The notes: generated by a model from the sequence alone, not told the origin. A DNA stretch of 64,000 bases from Protopterus annectens (GCF_019279795.1 NC_056744.1:1502564167-1502628166); one strand, 5' to 3'; shown: positions 12,682 through 24,410, counted from the stretch's first letter. Translations and numbers: made by a program.

Positions 12682-14335
12682 GTGCCTCCCACTGTTGGAA
12701 GAGGTGGTGCCATCGCAGGTCATCATAATGATGACTGCATTGCTCCTAAAGGACCTATCACAATACCTGACGAATGCCAAGTCCCCATTATCACAGCTGC
12801 ACAGCTAAAAAACGCACTGTCCAAAGCCAAGAATACAGCATCCATGGGACCTGATAATATCCCTGGCAGTGTTCTACATGAATTACAAAGTAAACTGGCA
12901 CCACACCTGAGTACCCTGTTCAATCACAGCCTCATTTTAGGCTTTGTTCCTACCAAATGGCGCACTGCTACAGTCATCCCACTCCACAAAAGGGGGAGCG
13001 ATTACAGACCCTGGGAACTACCGCCCCATTAGTCTGACAAGTCTGATATGTAAGGCTATGGAGCGCATCATCATGGACCTTATAAATAAGGACATAGGGA
13101 ATCTCCAAACTCTGGACCCCATGCAGTTTGGGTTTGTGAAAGGTAGATCATGCCTGCTCAACCTTATAGACTTCTTCGAGTCTGTCACCAGACCTGTGGA
13201 TGAGGGCAAGGTAGTCCACACAGCCTACCTTGATCTTGCCAAGGCCTTCAACACCATCCCTCACTCAGGAATCATAGATAGACTCAATAAACTAGGCATA
13301 AACCCCTATGTCATAAGATGTGTTGCCAAATGGCTCACTGATAGAACCCACACTGTGAAAGTAGTGGACTCCAAATCTGACTACCGACCAGTTACAATGG
13401 TGCCCCACAGGAATCGGTCCTAGGTCCTCTCCTGTTTGGCATCTACTTCTCTGAGGTTCAAGCCAACACAAAGGGACTCTGGCTGACCAAGTTCACAGAT
13501 AATTGAAAACTAGGAGCCATTATTGATTCCCCAACTGATGTAGACATTCTACAAAAAGGCCTCACTGATACCAATGACTGTTGCAGGAACCATGGGCTTA
13601 AGTTCAATGCCAAAAAGTGCATTGTCATTCTCTCTGGGAAAAATTCAGTGCCTATGAAGTACCACATAGGCAGTACTCCACTAAACACCGAAGGTGTGAT
13701 AAGAGACCTGGGGACATAGGTTGACAGCAACCTCTCCTTTGATAACCACATTGCAACTATAGTCAGAAAGTCATTCTATGTGGCACATCTCATTACAAAA
13801 GGTTTCTCATCCAGGAAGAAAGAGGTAATAATCCATCTCTACTCATCCCTCTATTATAGAATACAATGTCCCAATTGGTATGTACCTCACTAGACACCTA
13901 AAACAACTGGAGAGGCCACAAAAATACCTCACTAAGAGGATCTTAGGCCTTAAACACATGCCCTATATGGAAAGACTCAAAAATCACCAGCTATACTCTG
14001 TCTCATCACCTACTTAGAGGTGATCTCTGCTTGACCTACAAAGCCATGTCTGACCCAGAGGTGCTAGATATGCTACACCTAAAGAAATCTCAATCCCTCC
14101 GTGTCACACGCTCCAGGGACCTAAACCTCATTACCACAATAAACAGAACATCCTGGAGACAAAGGTTCCTAACCCAGAGACTTGCAATACTCTGGAACAA
14201 ACTTCCCATTCATGTCAAGCAAAGCACTTCACTGGCCCTCTTTAAGAAAAATCTTGACGAGTGGATGGCCAATAGGAAGTTCACCCCAGGGATCACTTCA
14301 GTGGCCTTGCTTGACAGGGGCAATGGGAACTAACT
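12682..14335 (+). pseudogene. Family B LINE reverse transcriptase, frameshifted
   Basis: Reverse transcriptase that would copy the LINE RNA at the nicked target. The frame 12682-13032 has ASMGPDNIPGSVL and KWRTATVIPLHKRG. A frameshift near 12990 moves the protein to 12944-13423, which has NYRPISLTSLICKAMERII, then PMQFGFVKGRSC and AYLDLAKAFNTI (motif A, with the catalytic Asp). After another shift near 13400 the remaining palm and thumb are scattered over frames; the C-terminus is clear at 14031-14333 (LTYKAMSDPEVLDML, RQRFLTQRLAILWNKLP, LDEWM). At the expected YADD position the frame reads TKFTDN with a stop next to it, so the active site is lost. The endonuclease is absent because of 5' truncation. 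Confidence 0.8.
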
Positions 14336-14435
14336 TGGGGCGGCATGATTCCAGGGAATATTCTTGGGCTAGGCTTATATAGACCCTAGCCTAGTTAGCC
14401 TAGTACACACCTATGAACCTATGAACCTATGAATG
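12682..14435 (+). mobile_element. CR1-like LINE family B, 5' truncated, with 8-bp tail repeats
   Basis: The best copy of family B in the window. It runs from the reverse-transcriptase N-terminus to the 3' end, which carries a short 3' UTR (AGGCTTATATAGACCCTAGC) and then three copies of the octamer CCTATGAA at about 14408-14432. CR1-type LINEs characteristically end in such 8-bp microsatellites instead of poly-A. Other family B pieces are at 10866-11700, 16955-17165, 43385-43975, 47838-48400, 52440-52740 and 57340-57630. The clade name is inferred from the tail and motifs. Confidence 0.78.
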
Positions 14436-15775
14436 GATGATGTTAGTGCCATCACTCAGTTGGCCCTATTTGTACCAAGCAACCACCTGCTTCAAATGGC
14501 CATCACAGTGACCCAGCAGTTGTTTCTTAAAGTCCCTCTACAGGAAGAACAAGAAATTCCTGCTCTCTTTGGCACAACATGTAGGAGCCTTGCCATAACC
14601 ACCTGTTGAGCCAGCCATATCCACTCAGTAGGTCCACTTGAACGGCATTTCCCATGCCCATGTGCAAAGATGCACGTTTGTGAATCAGATTTTGAGCAAT
14701 TTACAGCTCTGCTGAAGAGCTACTGTTGTGCACATATCATAACATTGAACAGACCTTTCACATGCTGTATGCTAAACGTGCATGTCTACTGCCAGTATAA
14801 ATGGGTAGCAAATTCCATGCGAGCAGCATTGCACAGACTTTGGCATTATTTGACTTATTACAAAATTACATAAAACCATAGAATGAAATGAAGAGGAATT
14901 TGAGTGAAAGCTTTGTACACATGGAACATTACACAGTTAAGGAAGGAGTCTTGCCTGGTAAAGTACACAATCCTTGTTGGCTGTGAGAGAAAGGGAAGCA
15001 CATGTCCTGTTGTGTAGGGGTACAGTACTGTCTGACTGTGTGAGGAGATCAAGCTGTGGACACAGAATACTGTAGGGTTACATAACAAAAGGGGACTAGG
15101 GTTTCAGGCTGTATGCAGAGTCATGGATACAGTACCAAAATGAGAGGGTGATGCAATGCATACATTAACTGAAGCTGTTAAAAACAAGTCCATAAGGGTG
15201 GAGGGAGGCCATGGTCATAGTCCTGTGCATGCCACAGTGTACCATTTACACCCACTGAATGACATATTTTGTCCTCAGGTGTGTAGATACTGGCATGACC
15301 ATCCAAGATGAACAACCCTTAGAGTAGTGCAATAGCTAAGGGAAAAACTACAAATGCAGGCACTCTACAAATATAATATTCTCCTCCAAGGCAGAGACGC
15401 TGAAAACAAGCATTACCAGGGCAAGACATGACAGGGGCTGGTGCAAGAAAAGAAAGCCGTGAATGGCCATAATAGTTTCCTACAACAAGTGGGCTGGAGG
15501 GGTACTGAAATAAATCATGCAAAGGAAAAGCCACAGGACATTGTGAGAGATAGACTAACTACAGGGAGCTGCACCACCAAGACAGATGTGGCTGGCAGAT
15601 TTTGAGGAGGTTTGTTACTGTTTGACTGATCGGCCTCTCATACTTGGTGTGGTTTGAATATGGAAACAGAGGTGGTACTTACCACCCATGTACCAGCAGG
15701 GGGAGCACCAAGTTAGTAATATCCATTACATTAGACTATAGCACACACCACTGCATGGCTGAGGAGTGGGAGTGC
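14436..15775. other. Interval without recognised genes
   Basis: About 1.3 kb. A plus-strand frame with several stops runs from 14432 to 14873, but I cannot assign it to a family. The rest shows no coding or repeat structure that I can support. Confidence 0.35.
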
Positions 15776-16096
15776 AGACCTCTCAACCAATCGGGGACAA
15801 ATTTCAACAGAATCAGGGACAAGTCAAGAAAAAATCAGGGACAATCAGGGACACTTTTAAAATATTAGTGCTATTAACTTGAAACACTGACAGAATCAGA
15901 GCATATGAATTAATACACCTTTTCTGAAGTAAAAAAAATTTATAACTCTTAATTATTGGCATTATTCATTAAGTGTAATTCACCACCTTTCCTCCAAAAG
16001 TCACTAGTTTTAGGAGGGATTAAGAGGGACAGAGTTAAAATTTGAGTCAAAATCAGGGACGTCCCTGAAAATCAGGGACAAATGAGAGGTATGGGA
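15776..16096. mobile_element. Short non-autonomous DNA element (MITE-like), copy 1
   Basis: About 320 bp that begins with ACCTCTCAACC and ends with ATGAGAGGTATGG, giving inverted CCTCTCA/TGAGAGG termini. The interior is low in coding capacity and repeats the word ATCAGGGACA several times. Copies of similar length and ends are at 44787-45107 and 57938-58248, with a partial one at 40250-40373. The last three share clear interior similarity; this copy is more diverged. Family length and inverted ends suggest a MITE mobilised by a transposase elsewhere. No transposase or clean target duplication was seen. Confidence 0.55.
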
Positions 16097-16954
16097 GTAA
16101 CTAAAGTCCATCTGCATGTCTCTACTTTCTGGTCTGCAGATTCCACATTCTACACAAGGTATGTCTTTCAGTGTATTATATGGCAGTCTTTCAATATGTG
16201 CCATTAAGTATGCCACAGGCAGATATGGAGGTATATGATTGTATGGGATGATTGGTGCCATGTTATCAGGCTTTTACATTTATAGTGTCAGAGGATCCCA
16301 CAGAACAGGACAACAAGGCAATAGTATCAGAAGACAGTTAATGTCTGATGGTGGCAACATGCAGGTGGTTTGGTCAGGTGATGTAGTGACAATGTCTACA
16401 GCACTATAGGCAGTGAGGTCACCAATATTCATTATTATTGAGGCCCTTGTAAAGCCATCGGTTCAACACACACTACCTCAATAGACAAGGAAAGACATTC
16501 TGTACCTGTGAGAATCTAAAAGGCTCCACAAGTGTCTCCAGCTCACATAGCATCCGGCATGACTAGAACCTCTGAGGTGAACATACATACCACAGGTGAA
16601 GAGACAAAAGGCTTGCAGCTTCTATGACTCCTGATATGACTGTGATATTTGAAATAAATCAGTGGGTGCACAGTAGCATTGTGGAGATAGAGAGCTGGGA
16701 TCACAAGCACCTATGGGACAGGCAATCCCAATCAAAAAAAAAAAAAACTAGACTCTCACCACCAAAGGGCGTCAGTCCAGTCTGGTGACCCCAGCCATAA
16801 AACAAGCAACAACAAAAAAAGGAGGAAGCTACTACAAGATAGAGCAAAATCCTTGAAAGGTAAGACACCTTTGATCATTAAATTAGTCAAAAATGATGTG
16901 AAGATTACTGAACCTACACACAATGACTCAATGAGGAAATTAAAACCGCAGTTA
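16097..16954. other. Interval without recognised genes
   Basis: About 860 bp with no supportable coding region. Near 16770-16830 the sequence resembles a generic retroelement 3' tail (GTGACCCC followed by A-rich DNA), but this is too weak to name. Confidence 0.3.
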
Positions 16955-17165
16955 GGACAGCTGTTTAATCGAGACAGTCACCAAGGCATTTGATGAGGAA
17001 AGGCAGTCCATACAGCCTACCTCGACCTGTAAACCCATACATACATCACAGATGGGTTTGCAAATTGGCTAGTGAACAGACCCACAGGGTCAGAGTTGCT
17101 GGAGCCATGTCAGACTCAAAGCCTGTCACAAGTGGTGTCCCCCATGTCAAACCTAGATTTGATGA
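16955..17165 (+). pseudogene. Family B LINE fragment with internal deletion
   Basis: At 17007-17030, GTCCATACAGCCTACCTCGA nearly matches the motif A coding DNA of the copy at 13210-13230. It then jumps within about 20 bp to sequence matching 13320-13410 (WL-NR, then a QSLSQVVSP-like stretch). About 80 bp of the reverse-transcriptase palm is therefore deleted. The fragment is short, frameshifted and clearly dead. The assignment rests on comparison with the better copy in this window. Confidence 0.6.
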
Positions 17166-18058
17166 ATAAGCTCACCTCAAAAAATCTAGATCCCTCAGAA
17201 CCTATGTTCCATGCTGAGGTTTCTAATGCCAAATGTTGTCTCAGTAGGTGCATCCATGAAACAAATTGCAACTTCCTTCTATTCTGCATTTTTGTTTGTA
17301 GGTCAATGCATTTCTTGGCCGTGAGAGGATTCGTTTCAGGGGAGATCATCCCTAGTCAAACTATACAGACTGTTGGTTAGAGGGCATTAGTGTTGTCTAC
17401 TGCCACATGACCCACCACCCCTTTTGTAGGCATTATCCAGGTTGTGGTCCATATCACTATTCACCTCAGCATATGGAACCCTCATAAGGGTGCATGTGAA
17501 CGGTGATATAGTTTTACCCCCTCCCCATCATGGACCAGATTCAGCCCTGACACTGCAAGTAAACAAAGTGGACACTGACAGTGAACATGTCATGGCATGG
17601 CTGCACAAACAGAGCATTAGAAAATATACTTTTGGACTTCCTACAACCTCCCAGTGTATGTGGCTATAATGTTTACCTCCCATGACCCTACCCAATACCA
17701 TAGTGTTGCATCTATCTGCCACCTGTGCAAGTGATGATGACAGTGCCTCACCCCCCCCATAACCTGTGTGCATATGGTGATGTCTGATACACAGTATAGT
17801 GAATTTATGCATTTCTCTCAGAGCCTTGGAGATTTCCCTTTTCCTTGCTGTAATGCGATCTCAGAGTTGGAATGTTTAAGTAACTGGGGTGTGGGGGTGC
17901 AGGGGGGGTATGCCCCACTGCAGAAACATTTAAATTTTGGATTTGTTTTGGAATTTTGATATTCCAAAACATCTGTCATATGGTCTCGATCATATGAAAT
18001 TCGATGTTTGGGAATTTTGAGATTCTGAAGTGAATCCATATATGTATAAGTATAGGCA
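17166..18058. other. Interval without recognised genes
   Basis: About 890 bp. The part at 17940-18025 contains two near-copies of GGAATTTTGA in the same orientation around a CATATGGTCTCGATCATATG partial palindrome, which could be the edge of a DNA transposon. No protein homology was seen. Confidence 0.3.
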
Positions 18059-18076
18059 TGTGTGTGCGTGTGTGCG

Positions 18077-18136
<60 letters not shown>
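18059..18136. repeat. (TG)n microsatellite with TGCG interruptions
   Basis: About 78 bp of TG/CG dinucleotides, directly visible. The antisense frame at 17976-18182 translating to Thr-His repeats is an artefact of it. Confidence 0.95.
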
Positions 18137-18137
<1 letters not shown>

Positions 18138-18138
18138 T

Positions 18139-18290
18139 TTATTACTTTTTATTGGACCAACATATGTTTTGCAATTACTCAAGCGTTTTGGGCTAGCAGA
18201 AGCTTTTCATTGGGACCAACCCCATAGCTTTGAGTAATTGCAAAGCCTATGTTGGTGCAGTAATAAGTATTACATCACATCTGTGTTGCC
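18139..18290 (-). mobile_element. Possible PLE terminal-repeat remnant
   Basis: On the minus strand this reads AAAAGCTTCTGCTAGCCCAA then AACGCTTGAGTAATTGC and TTGGTCCAATAAAAAGTAAT. The order stem / AAACG / TTGGTCCAATAAA resembles the 3' terminal repeats of some vertebrate Penelope-like elements. The assignment comes from remembered family appearance and no protein part is attached, so it is tentative. It adjoins the TG microsatellite. Confidence 0.35.
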
Positions 18291-18329
18291 ATGCATTTCT
18301 GCTTGCTGTTAGTGGACCAACACAGCATT

Positions 18330-18850
18330 TATTTCTTTTCTTTTGTACTTCTCTCCTAGGGTGACAGTTGCTTGATCTTTCAGTTTTCTTGCTGTAAATG
18401 CTTCTTTCTCACATCCATCAAGGTCGGATGTCACTCATATATCTTTTGAAAAAAGTTTAACCATTTGTAGTAGTACCTTCAGTTGCTTGTCAGATGACTT
18501 GTTCTGTTTTATATCATCCACAAAAAAGAGGCAAGATGTCATTGTTAAGATGGATTTCTTGAAGTCAAGTTTTTACTATGCTCTTGACTACTCCGCAAAC
18601 AACTTAATGTGTTGAGGGCATGACAGAACAGCATAAGGTATCATTAAAACTTGTCTCGTTTCATGAGCAAATTCTATGTCACTGTTTCATTGTGTTAGGT
18701 ACGCAATTTACCAATGTATGCTGCATTTCATGCATGTATAACCATTTTATGATTGTGGAATGTGGAATGCAGTCAAATGTTTTGCTGTAATCTATCCATG
18801 CCCCTTTTGGGTCCTGGCTATGCTTGGTCCCGTTTTACTGGTCTCTATGT
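18330..18850 (-). pseudogene. RLE-LINE reverse-transcriptase fragment
   Basis: On the minus strand, starting near 18800, the frame reads AWIDYSKTFDCIPHSTIIKW, the motif A region typical of R4/Dong-like reverse transcriptases (WIDYxKAFDSxPHSW). Further on it gives FVDDIK with the paired catalytic aspartates, then KQLKVLLQMVKLFSKDI and RKLKDQATV. Stops and frameshifts separate the blocks, and much of the palm between them is degenerate or missing. It points the opposite way from the RLE-LINE fragment at 19760-20645, so the two are separate insertions or an inverted rearrangement. Confidence 0.65.
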
Positions 18851-19625
18851 TAGCTTTGTTTAATATTTTTTTTTTATTCTTGGCTCCATATGATTATGAT
18901 TGTATTAACTTTCTGTTCTGTTACCATAACTGAATTTTTATTAAGTGACTCTTAGGTCTGTCTGAATCAATTCTGGTAAAGTCAAGTTCTTGGTTGATAG
19001 TTCTGAAGATGTCTTGAAGGTTCACTTTTAAGGCTTCACTGTCTTATCCCCTTCCCAGGGGAAGGTGTGAGAAGAATGTGTCTGCACCTGCACTCTTTAG
19101 TTGATGATCCCTTGGAAATCAGAGATCGTACTCTGAGTGTAACCTCGGAGGGGGGGCATTGATTACATCACATGGAGAAACATGTACACCACAAAAGCCC
19201 AGTATGCGTCAAGCCCTTGAGCAAGACAGGGAGTAAGCTAGAGCTTAGTGTAAAAAAAAAAAAATTTCAGCATGAGGAAGACTGTTTTCACTTCTTGCTA
19301 GCTTAACAGTTCACCCTGGAAACAAATGGACCAGAGTCACCCAGATGAATGAACCTGTCTACATATTCAAATGGGCATGGATTGCTTGATGCTCAAGAAA
19401 GAAAGTAGAGTAAAGTAAAAAATAATAGATCATGACCACAGGAAAACTAAATTAAAATGCAAAACACCCAAATGTAGTGGAAAGTAGACAGCCCACCTGG
19501 GACAACCACATGTTGATAAAAATTTGACCAATGTATGGCAAAAAAGATGAACTTATAACAAAAGACTAATGATGTCAATTTCATAGGTAAATACTAGATT
19601 AGCAGTCTGCAGACTGTTAGAAGCC
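18851..19625. other. Interval without recognised genes
   Basis: About 775 bp, possibly containing further decayed RLE-LINE sequence on the minus strand near 18860-19050. Nothing supportable otherwise. Confidence 0.3.
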
Positions 19626-19711
19626 TAAGCAATAAGCAGATGTCAGAATCAAACCCTGTGCCTTTTATCTGTGAGGTAAAGACCTAAACCATTATGCCAA
19701 CGCACCCCCAC
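19626..19711 (-). mobile_element. tRNA-derived SINE head
   Basis: On the minus strand the segment starts GGGGGTGCGTTGGCATAATG, which contains an A-box-like TGGCATAATGG, and about 35 bases on it has GGGTTTGATTCTG, a B-box-like element. Spacing and order fit an RNA polymerase III promoter of a tRNA-derived SINE. No clear body or tail could be delimited. A decayed tRNA gene is the alternative, but no convincing anticodon stem was found. Confidence 0.5.
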
Positions 19712-19759
19712 ACAGCAGTTTAAGGTAGCAGACTGTGTATAAAAATCTATAGAAAAAGT

Positions 19760-20645
19760 GGGAGATGCAGACTAATGGATGTTTGGTAGTACAGCACTAG
19801 AACAAGCTGTAGCACATCATAGTGCTGGTTGTGGTACAAGTATGGCTGAGGGTCTGTACACTGAATAGGTGATACAAGTAAGGCTAAGGGTCTGTACACT
19901 GAATGGGTGATACAAGTATGTTTGAGGGTCTGTACACTGAATGGGTGATACAAGCATGGCTGAGGATCTGTACACTAAATGGGTGATACAAGTATGGCTG
20001 AGGGTCTGTACACTGAATGGGTGATACAAGTATGGCTGAGGGTCTGTACACTGAATGGGTGATACAAGTATGGCTGAGGGTCTGTACACTAAATGGGTGA
20101 TACAAGTATGGCTGAGGGTCTGTACACTGAATGGGTGATATAAATATGGCTAAGATTCTGTACACTAAATGGTGATAAATGTATGGTTGAGGGTCTGTAC
20201 ACTGAATGGGTGATACAAGTATGGTTGAGGGTCTGTGCACTGAATGGGTGATACAAGTATGGCTGAGGGTCTGTACACTGAATGGGTGATACAAGTATGG
20301 CTGAGAGTCTGTACACTGAATGGGTGATACAAGTATGGCTGAAGGTCTGTACACTGAATGGGTGATACAAGTATGGCTGAGGGTCTGTACACTGAATATC
20401 CCAATGATGGGGCAGTGATGTTGCACTGGAGACCTGCTTTATGCTGCATTATGCTGAAACGCAGTGGAAAGGTGAACAGGAACCAAAAAGAATTATTAAA
20501 AATGCAGGAGTAATGATCACATGGAATGATCCAATACCCACAGTTAAGAAAGTAAAAACCAGAAAATCAGATATTATAGCTGAAAAAAGGACAAAACCAG
20601 CATTACATTTTTAAATAGTTGTACACAGCATACACATAACATTAC
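19760..20645 (+). pseudogene. RLE-LINE fragment hosting an internal minisatellite
   Basis: The left flank (19805-19860) encodes a decayed finger region, AHHSAGCGTSMAEGLYTE, matching the expected HxxxxGC-plus-EGLYTE block seen also at 480-520. The right flank (20397-20635) continues the same protein: a HW pair, then YAETQWKGEQEPKRI, VMITWNDPIPTVKKVKTRKS and a PALHF ending at a stop. ITWNDPIPT is typical of the domain just before the endonuclease core in this family. Between the flanks the EGLYTE-coding piece is amplified into 38-bp repeats. The endonuclease active-site part after RKSDI is cut short. Confidence 0.7.
19832..20395. repeat. 38-bp minisatellite, about 15 units
   Basis: Tandem units built on GGCTGAGGGTCTGTACACTG followed by AATGGGTGATACAAGTAT, directly visible and highly similar, with one 37-bp unit near 20160-20200. 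There are no spacers between units, so it is not a CRISPR array. The core GGTCTGTACACTGAA is LINE coding sequence (GLYTE). Because 38 is not a multiple of 3, all frames cycle; the minus strand lacks stops in the unit, which creates spurious frames such as 19884-20426. Confidence 0.95.
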
Positions 20646-21095
20646 AAAATATGAATACATTGGAAGAAAGTATTGTTCTAGTGGAAAAGAATTAAATCAA
20701 AAACATTAGGCCTCGATCTCAAAGGTCCTACTTAGATGGGAAATATGAGTTCATAAAACTTAAAAAAGCTTACCTGACAGGTAAGGGATCTTAAACACTA
20801 AAGAGGATATGCAAAGTCAGACTGAGATTTTGCACTCTTAGTATTGTTCATCAAAGCACTAAATTTGTTATAGGGGTTAGACAGTCAAAATTGGAAACAA
20901 AATGAAAGATGTGGCAGACATAAGTAAGTCTACTTGAAAATCTGGGTAGGGTCAAATCAGCCCTATTATTGTGACCAAAAAGCATCAATAATCATTGACA
21001 AAAATCATTAATTTTGATGCCTTACATTTTAAGAAAGAAACACAATTTGTGATTATGATCCAGAAGGAAGATGCATTTAAGAAAGAACTTGACAT
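20646..21095. other. Interval without recognised genes
   Basis: About 450 bp between the RLE-LINE fragment and the PLE, AT-rich. No reading frame or repeat that I can support. Confidence 0.35.
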
Positions 21096-21114
21096 AGTTT
21101 GTACGTATCTGTAT

Positions 21115-21322
21115 AACTCACAATATCCAAAAACAAGAAACAAGCTGCTGGATGCATAATCTATAACCAAACTGTAATTTATTCAAATAAAACCACGAAT
21201 AACATGAAGTGCTTTTCGTTTGCTCGGTAATACAAACTTCTTCAGATGAATTATTTTCTCACCACACCCATTTAAAAGTAAGCAAAGTCATGTGATTACT
21301 ACAATTTAACTCATTAAATGTC
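21115..21322 (-). repeat. PLE terminal repeat, left (inverted) copy
   Basis: The reverse complement of 26635-26842, with high similarity over the full 208 bp from AACTCACAATATCC to TTTAACTCATTAAATGTC. On the minus strand it carries CTGAAGAA, then a GTTTG...CAAAC stem, then GAAA, a layout like the core of a hammerhead ribozyme. Confidence 0.85.
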
Positions 21323-21507
21323 GTCATATTAAAAATGAAGATAAACCTAAAAAAACACAACTAAAAACTTTTTTCACTCTTAGCAAAGTAGAGCAACCTT
21401 AAAATAACAGTTCCTTAATGTTAATGTTTCACAAAGTTTTACAATATAGCATTCCTATAACCATTATTTTAATGTAAATGTGAAATAAATGTATATTTAA
21501 TATTGTC

Positions 21508-24260
21508 TCATCTAGTCAAATTTTTTAACTTATGAAAGCACAAGATAGAACAGCTTTCGTTTAAGCCTGGATAAGTACATGCATTAGTCCGTAATATCCA
21601 TAATAACTCCAGTTTTTCTAATAAAATAGTTATTGGACTACTTCTAACATCTGTACTTATTTGGTCAATAACTTTGAATTTAAAATAATGTGTTAGACAT
21701 TGGTTAATGTGTCTTGCTAATGCGTTTTCCATCTTGTTTTTACCAATACAATATAAATGTTCATATATACACTCCCTCAGTTTATGTTCGGTTTTACCGA
21801 TATAAAAAGAGGGGCATAATTGGCATTGGGCTAAATATACGACTAATTTAGAATTACTATTATATTTTTTATGTATATAATATGTATGAGTTTGTAACCG
21901 AAATTTGCTACCTATCTCAATGTGTTTACAAAAATTACACATTTCACATTTGAACATTCCTGTATTACGTGTTGGATTCACTAATGGTTTCAAAACGTAA
22001 TTTTTCAGGTTCAACCCCCTTTTGAAGATAACTATAGGGTAGTCTCCTGTTTTGTTAAAGATTTCTTTCTCTGTACTCATTAGATTCCAATTTTCTCTAA
22101 TGATCTTTTTTATTTCTAGAGCTTGTGTACTGTATGTAGTGATGAAACTAATATTGAATTTCGGGTCACTACTACTGTTGATTTTAACATCAGTATCAAT
22201 ATTGATAAAGTTAAGTAGTTGGGGTTCAACATGAGAGGTATCTGAAAACTCTAATGGGTTTTCAGTGGGTCTTATTTTCAAAATTGGGTAGTAAACTTCA
22301 AAATTTCTCTTATTTTGTACTTCCTTGATTAATTCCAAAATAAGTCCCTTTGGATAACCTCATTTTAGATACATTGATTTCAAAGTTTCACATTCATCTT
22401 TAAACACATTTTCCAATTACACCATTCTTGCTGCCCTTACCAACTGTCCTTTAATGACTGATTTTTTTCTGTTGGTAAGGGTGTGAGCTGGAAAAATGCA
22501 AGAATGTATTCGAGTATGCCGTTTTCCAGCGAATTTTCACTCTATACCTTGACAAAATTCTGTCTTTTTTAAGGTCTACATCGAAGTATGTTATACAATC
22601 AGTGTCATAATTTTTAATAAACTGTAGGAAGTCTGTAGTCTCATTTAAATAATGAATGAATGTGTCTGCGACTTCTGTGTGTGTCCCCTTCAAAATAATA
22701 AAAATATCATCCAAAAATCGGGTGTAGTAATGTATTCGGTTTTTAATGTTGATGTTAAATGCATGTTCATTTTCCCAGTGGGCTAACACCATGTTTGCAA
22801 AACTTGTGCCACATGGTGAGCCCATTGCTACCCCGATTTTTTGATGGTAAATTTCATTGTCAAATGAAACAAAACTGTTGGACAAAATGATGTCTAATAG
22901 TTCTTCAATGAGTTTGGTTTCTGCTATACTACCTCCCATTTTCCTCATACGGGCTGATACCTATTCTATACCTTCCAGGTGTGGTATCGAGGTATATAAG
23001 TCTCTAACATCAATAGTTAGAAAGTTATAATCCTCTTGGTATTCCAATTTGTCCAGGTCTTCAAGAAAGGACCATGAGTCAATACATATTTGTCTTTCAT
23101 TTTTTTATGTATTTTTTGAGTATCAAATCAACCACCTTTGCACTTGGTAAGTTAGGGAATGTCTTGCATCCACCAACATGCACATTGGAGGATTGTCTAT
23201 ACTTTTATGTAACTTAGGAAGTCCAAATACCCTAGGAGTTCTTGGGTATAAAGTGGTAATGTAATTAAATGTATGTAAATCAATAGTGGATTGGATAAAC
23301 GTTATTAAAGTATGAATTGACATGTCAATGTGCCATATTTAATTCATTCATACTTATTTCTTTGTAGGTAGGACTAACTAACAATTCCTTCATTTTGTAA
23401 TTATAATCTTCTATATTCATGACTACTAGACCCCCACCTAATGGGTAGGTGTCATTCAATATTTCTATTTCATCATGAGTCATATTCATGCATTCTTAAA
23501 GTTTATTTCTGTTGTTACTTAATGTTCTCATATCAAGTTCACAAACATTTTCAAATAATGTTAAACTAGGATGAATAGGTGGATTTTACATACTGGGAAT
23601 TTTGAGATCTTCTGTTTTGTTACATGAATTCCCTAATAACACAGTTAAATTCAGTTTCCTGGTACAGCATTTCAAGTCTAGTAAAGTGTTAGCAAGATCC
23701 ATGTGCCATGCTGGTACAAATGACAAACCCTTTGACATAAGCTCAATCCACTCTTTCTCTATTATAATGTCTGTATAATTGTATATTTTGAAATCAGCAT
23801 TTCTATGTAACAGTATATGGCAATGTGCATTGGTAATACAATGTTCATTTACATCAGGAACTATTATCTTTTCTGCCTGGCCTTGCCCCATGTGTTGTAG
23901 GAATGCTGATAGTTTGTTTTGCCCGAGTTGTAACTCTGGGTCCTCACATTGTGAAAATTTTGTCCCGAAGAATGTACTTTTTGTGCATACGTATCTTTTG
24001 GGTTATTATTATAGTTGTTGTTGTTCTTAGATGGAGTATTTGTTCTGTTAACTATTTACTTGCATAGCTTGTTGTTCCTTTCTGCCTAATCCACTCATCG
24101 ATGGCGCTACTGGTGACATCACATCTTGGGTTAAACCATTCTCTTCTTGTTCTGTAGGTGTGTCCCTGTACTTGTCTTTGTTCCATATTTGCGAAGGTGG
24201 CGGGTCAGGGTATGCAGTTTTGTTATAGTATTCTAGTTGATTACGTTTTAATTTTCTCAA
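21508..24260 (-). pseudogene. PLE reverse transcriptase with GIY-YIG endonuclease, frameshifted
   Basis: One protein read leftward in pieces: N-terminal segment 24260-23586, then 23323-23123 (RVFGLPKLHK, an RT motif of PLEs), 22948-22451 (IGVAMGSPCGTSFANMVLA, then RFLDDIFIIL with the catalytic aspartates), and 22338-21508. The last piece has a cysteine cluster, GMFKCEMCNFCKH, then VVYLAQCQLCPSFYIGKTEH. The last stretch is the GIY-YIG-type endonuclease core, with Tyr, the YIGKT box and a following EH. The endonuclease cuts the target and the reverse transcriptase, related to telomerase, copies the RNA. Several frameshifts and stops separate the pieces, so it is non-functional. The cysteine cluster suggests a Neptune- or Penelope-type member; I cannot decide which. 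Confidence 0.85.
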
Positions 24261-24410
24261 TTTTAAATCCCTTGCTTTTTTATTTCTTCATCAATACTAG
24301 AGAAAGTCATTTTATAGTCATATTGATACCGCATGAAATCTGTGTCGGACTTGATGGTCTTGTCCAACACAGTAATTTCATTCATCAAGTTATCCACTGA
24401 GTTTCGGTAA

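Noticed and set aside
17976..18182. Frame encoding Thr-His repeats
   Set aside because: Translation of the (TG)n microsatellite. The similar frame at 61889-62179 is rejected for the same reason.
19844..20392. Evenly spaced identical repeats suggesting a CRISPR array
   Set aside because: The 38-bp units are contiguous with no unique spacers, there are no cas genes, and the surroundings are vertebrate-type retroelements.
19884..20426. 180-codon minus-strand frame, and neighbours, with Ser/Thr/His-rich periodic protein
   Set aside because: Produced by the 38-bp minisatellite, which lacks stops on the minus strand; all three frames repeat the same peptide in rotation.
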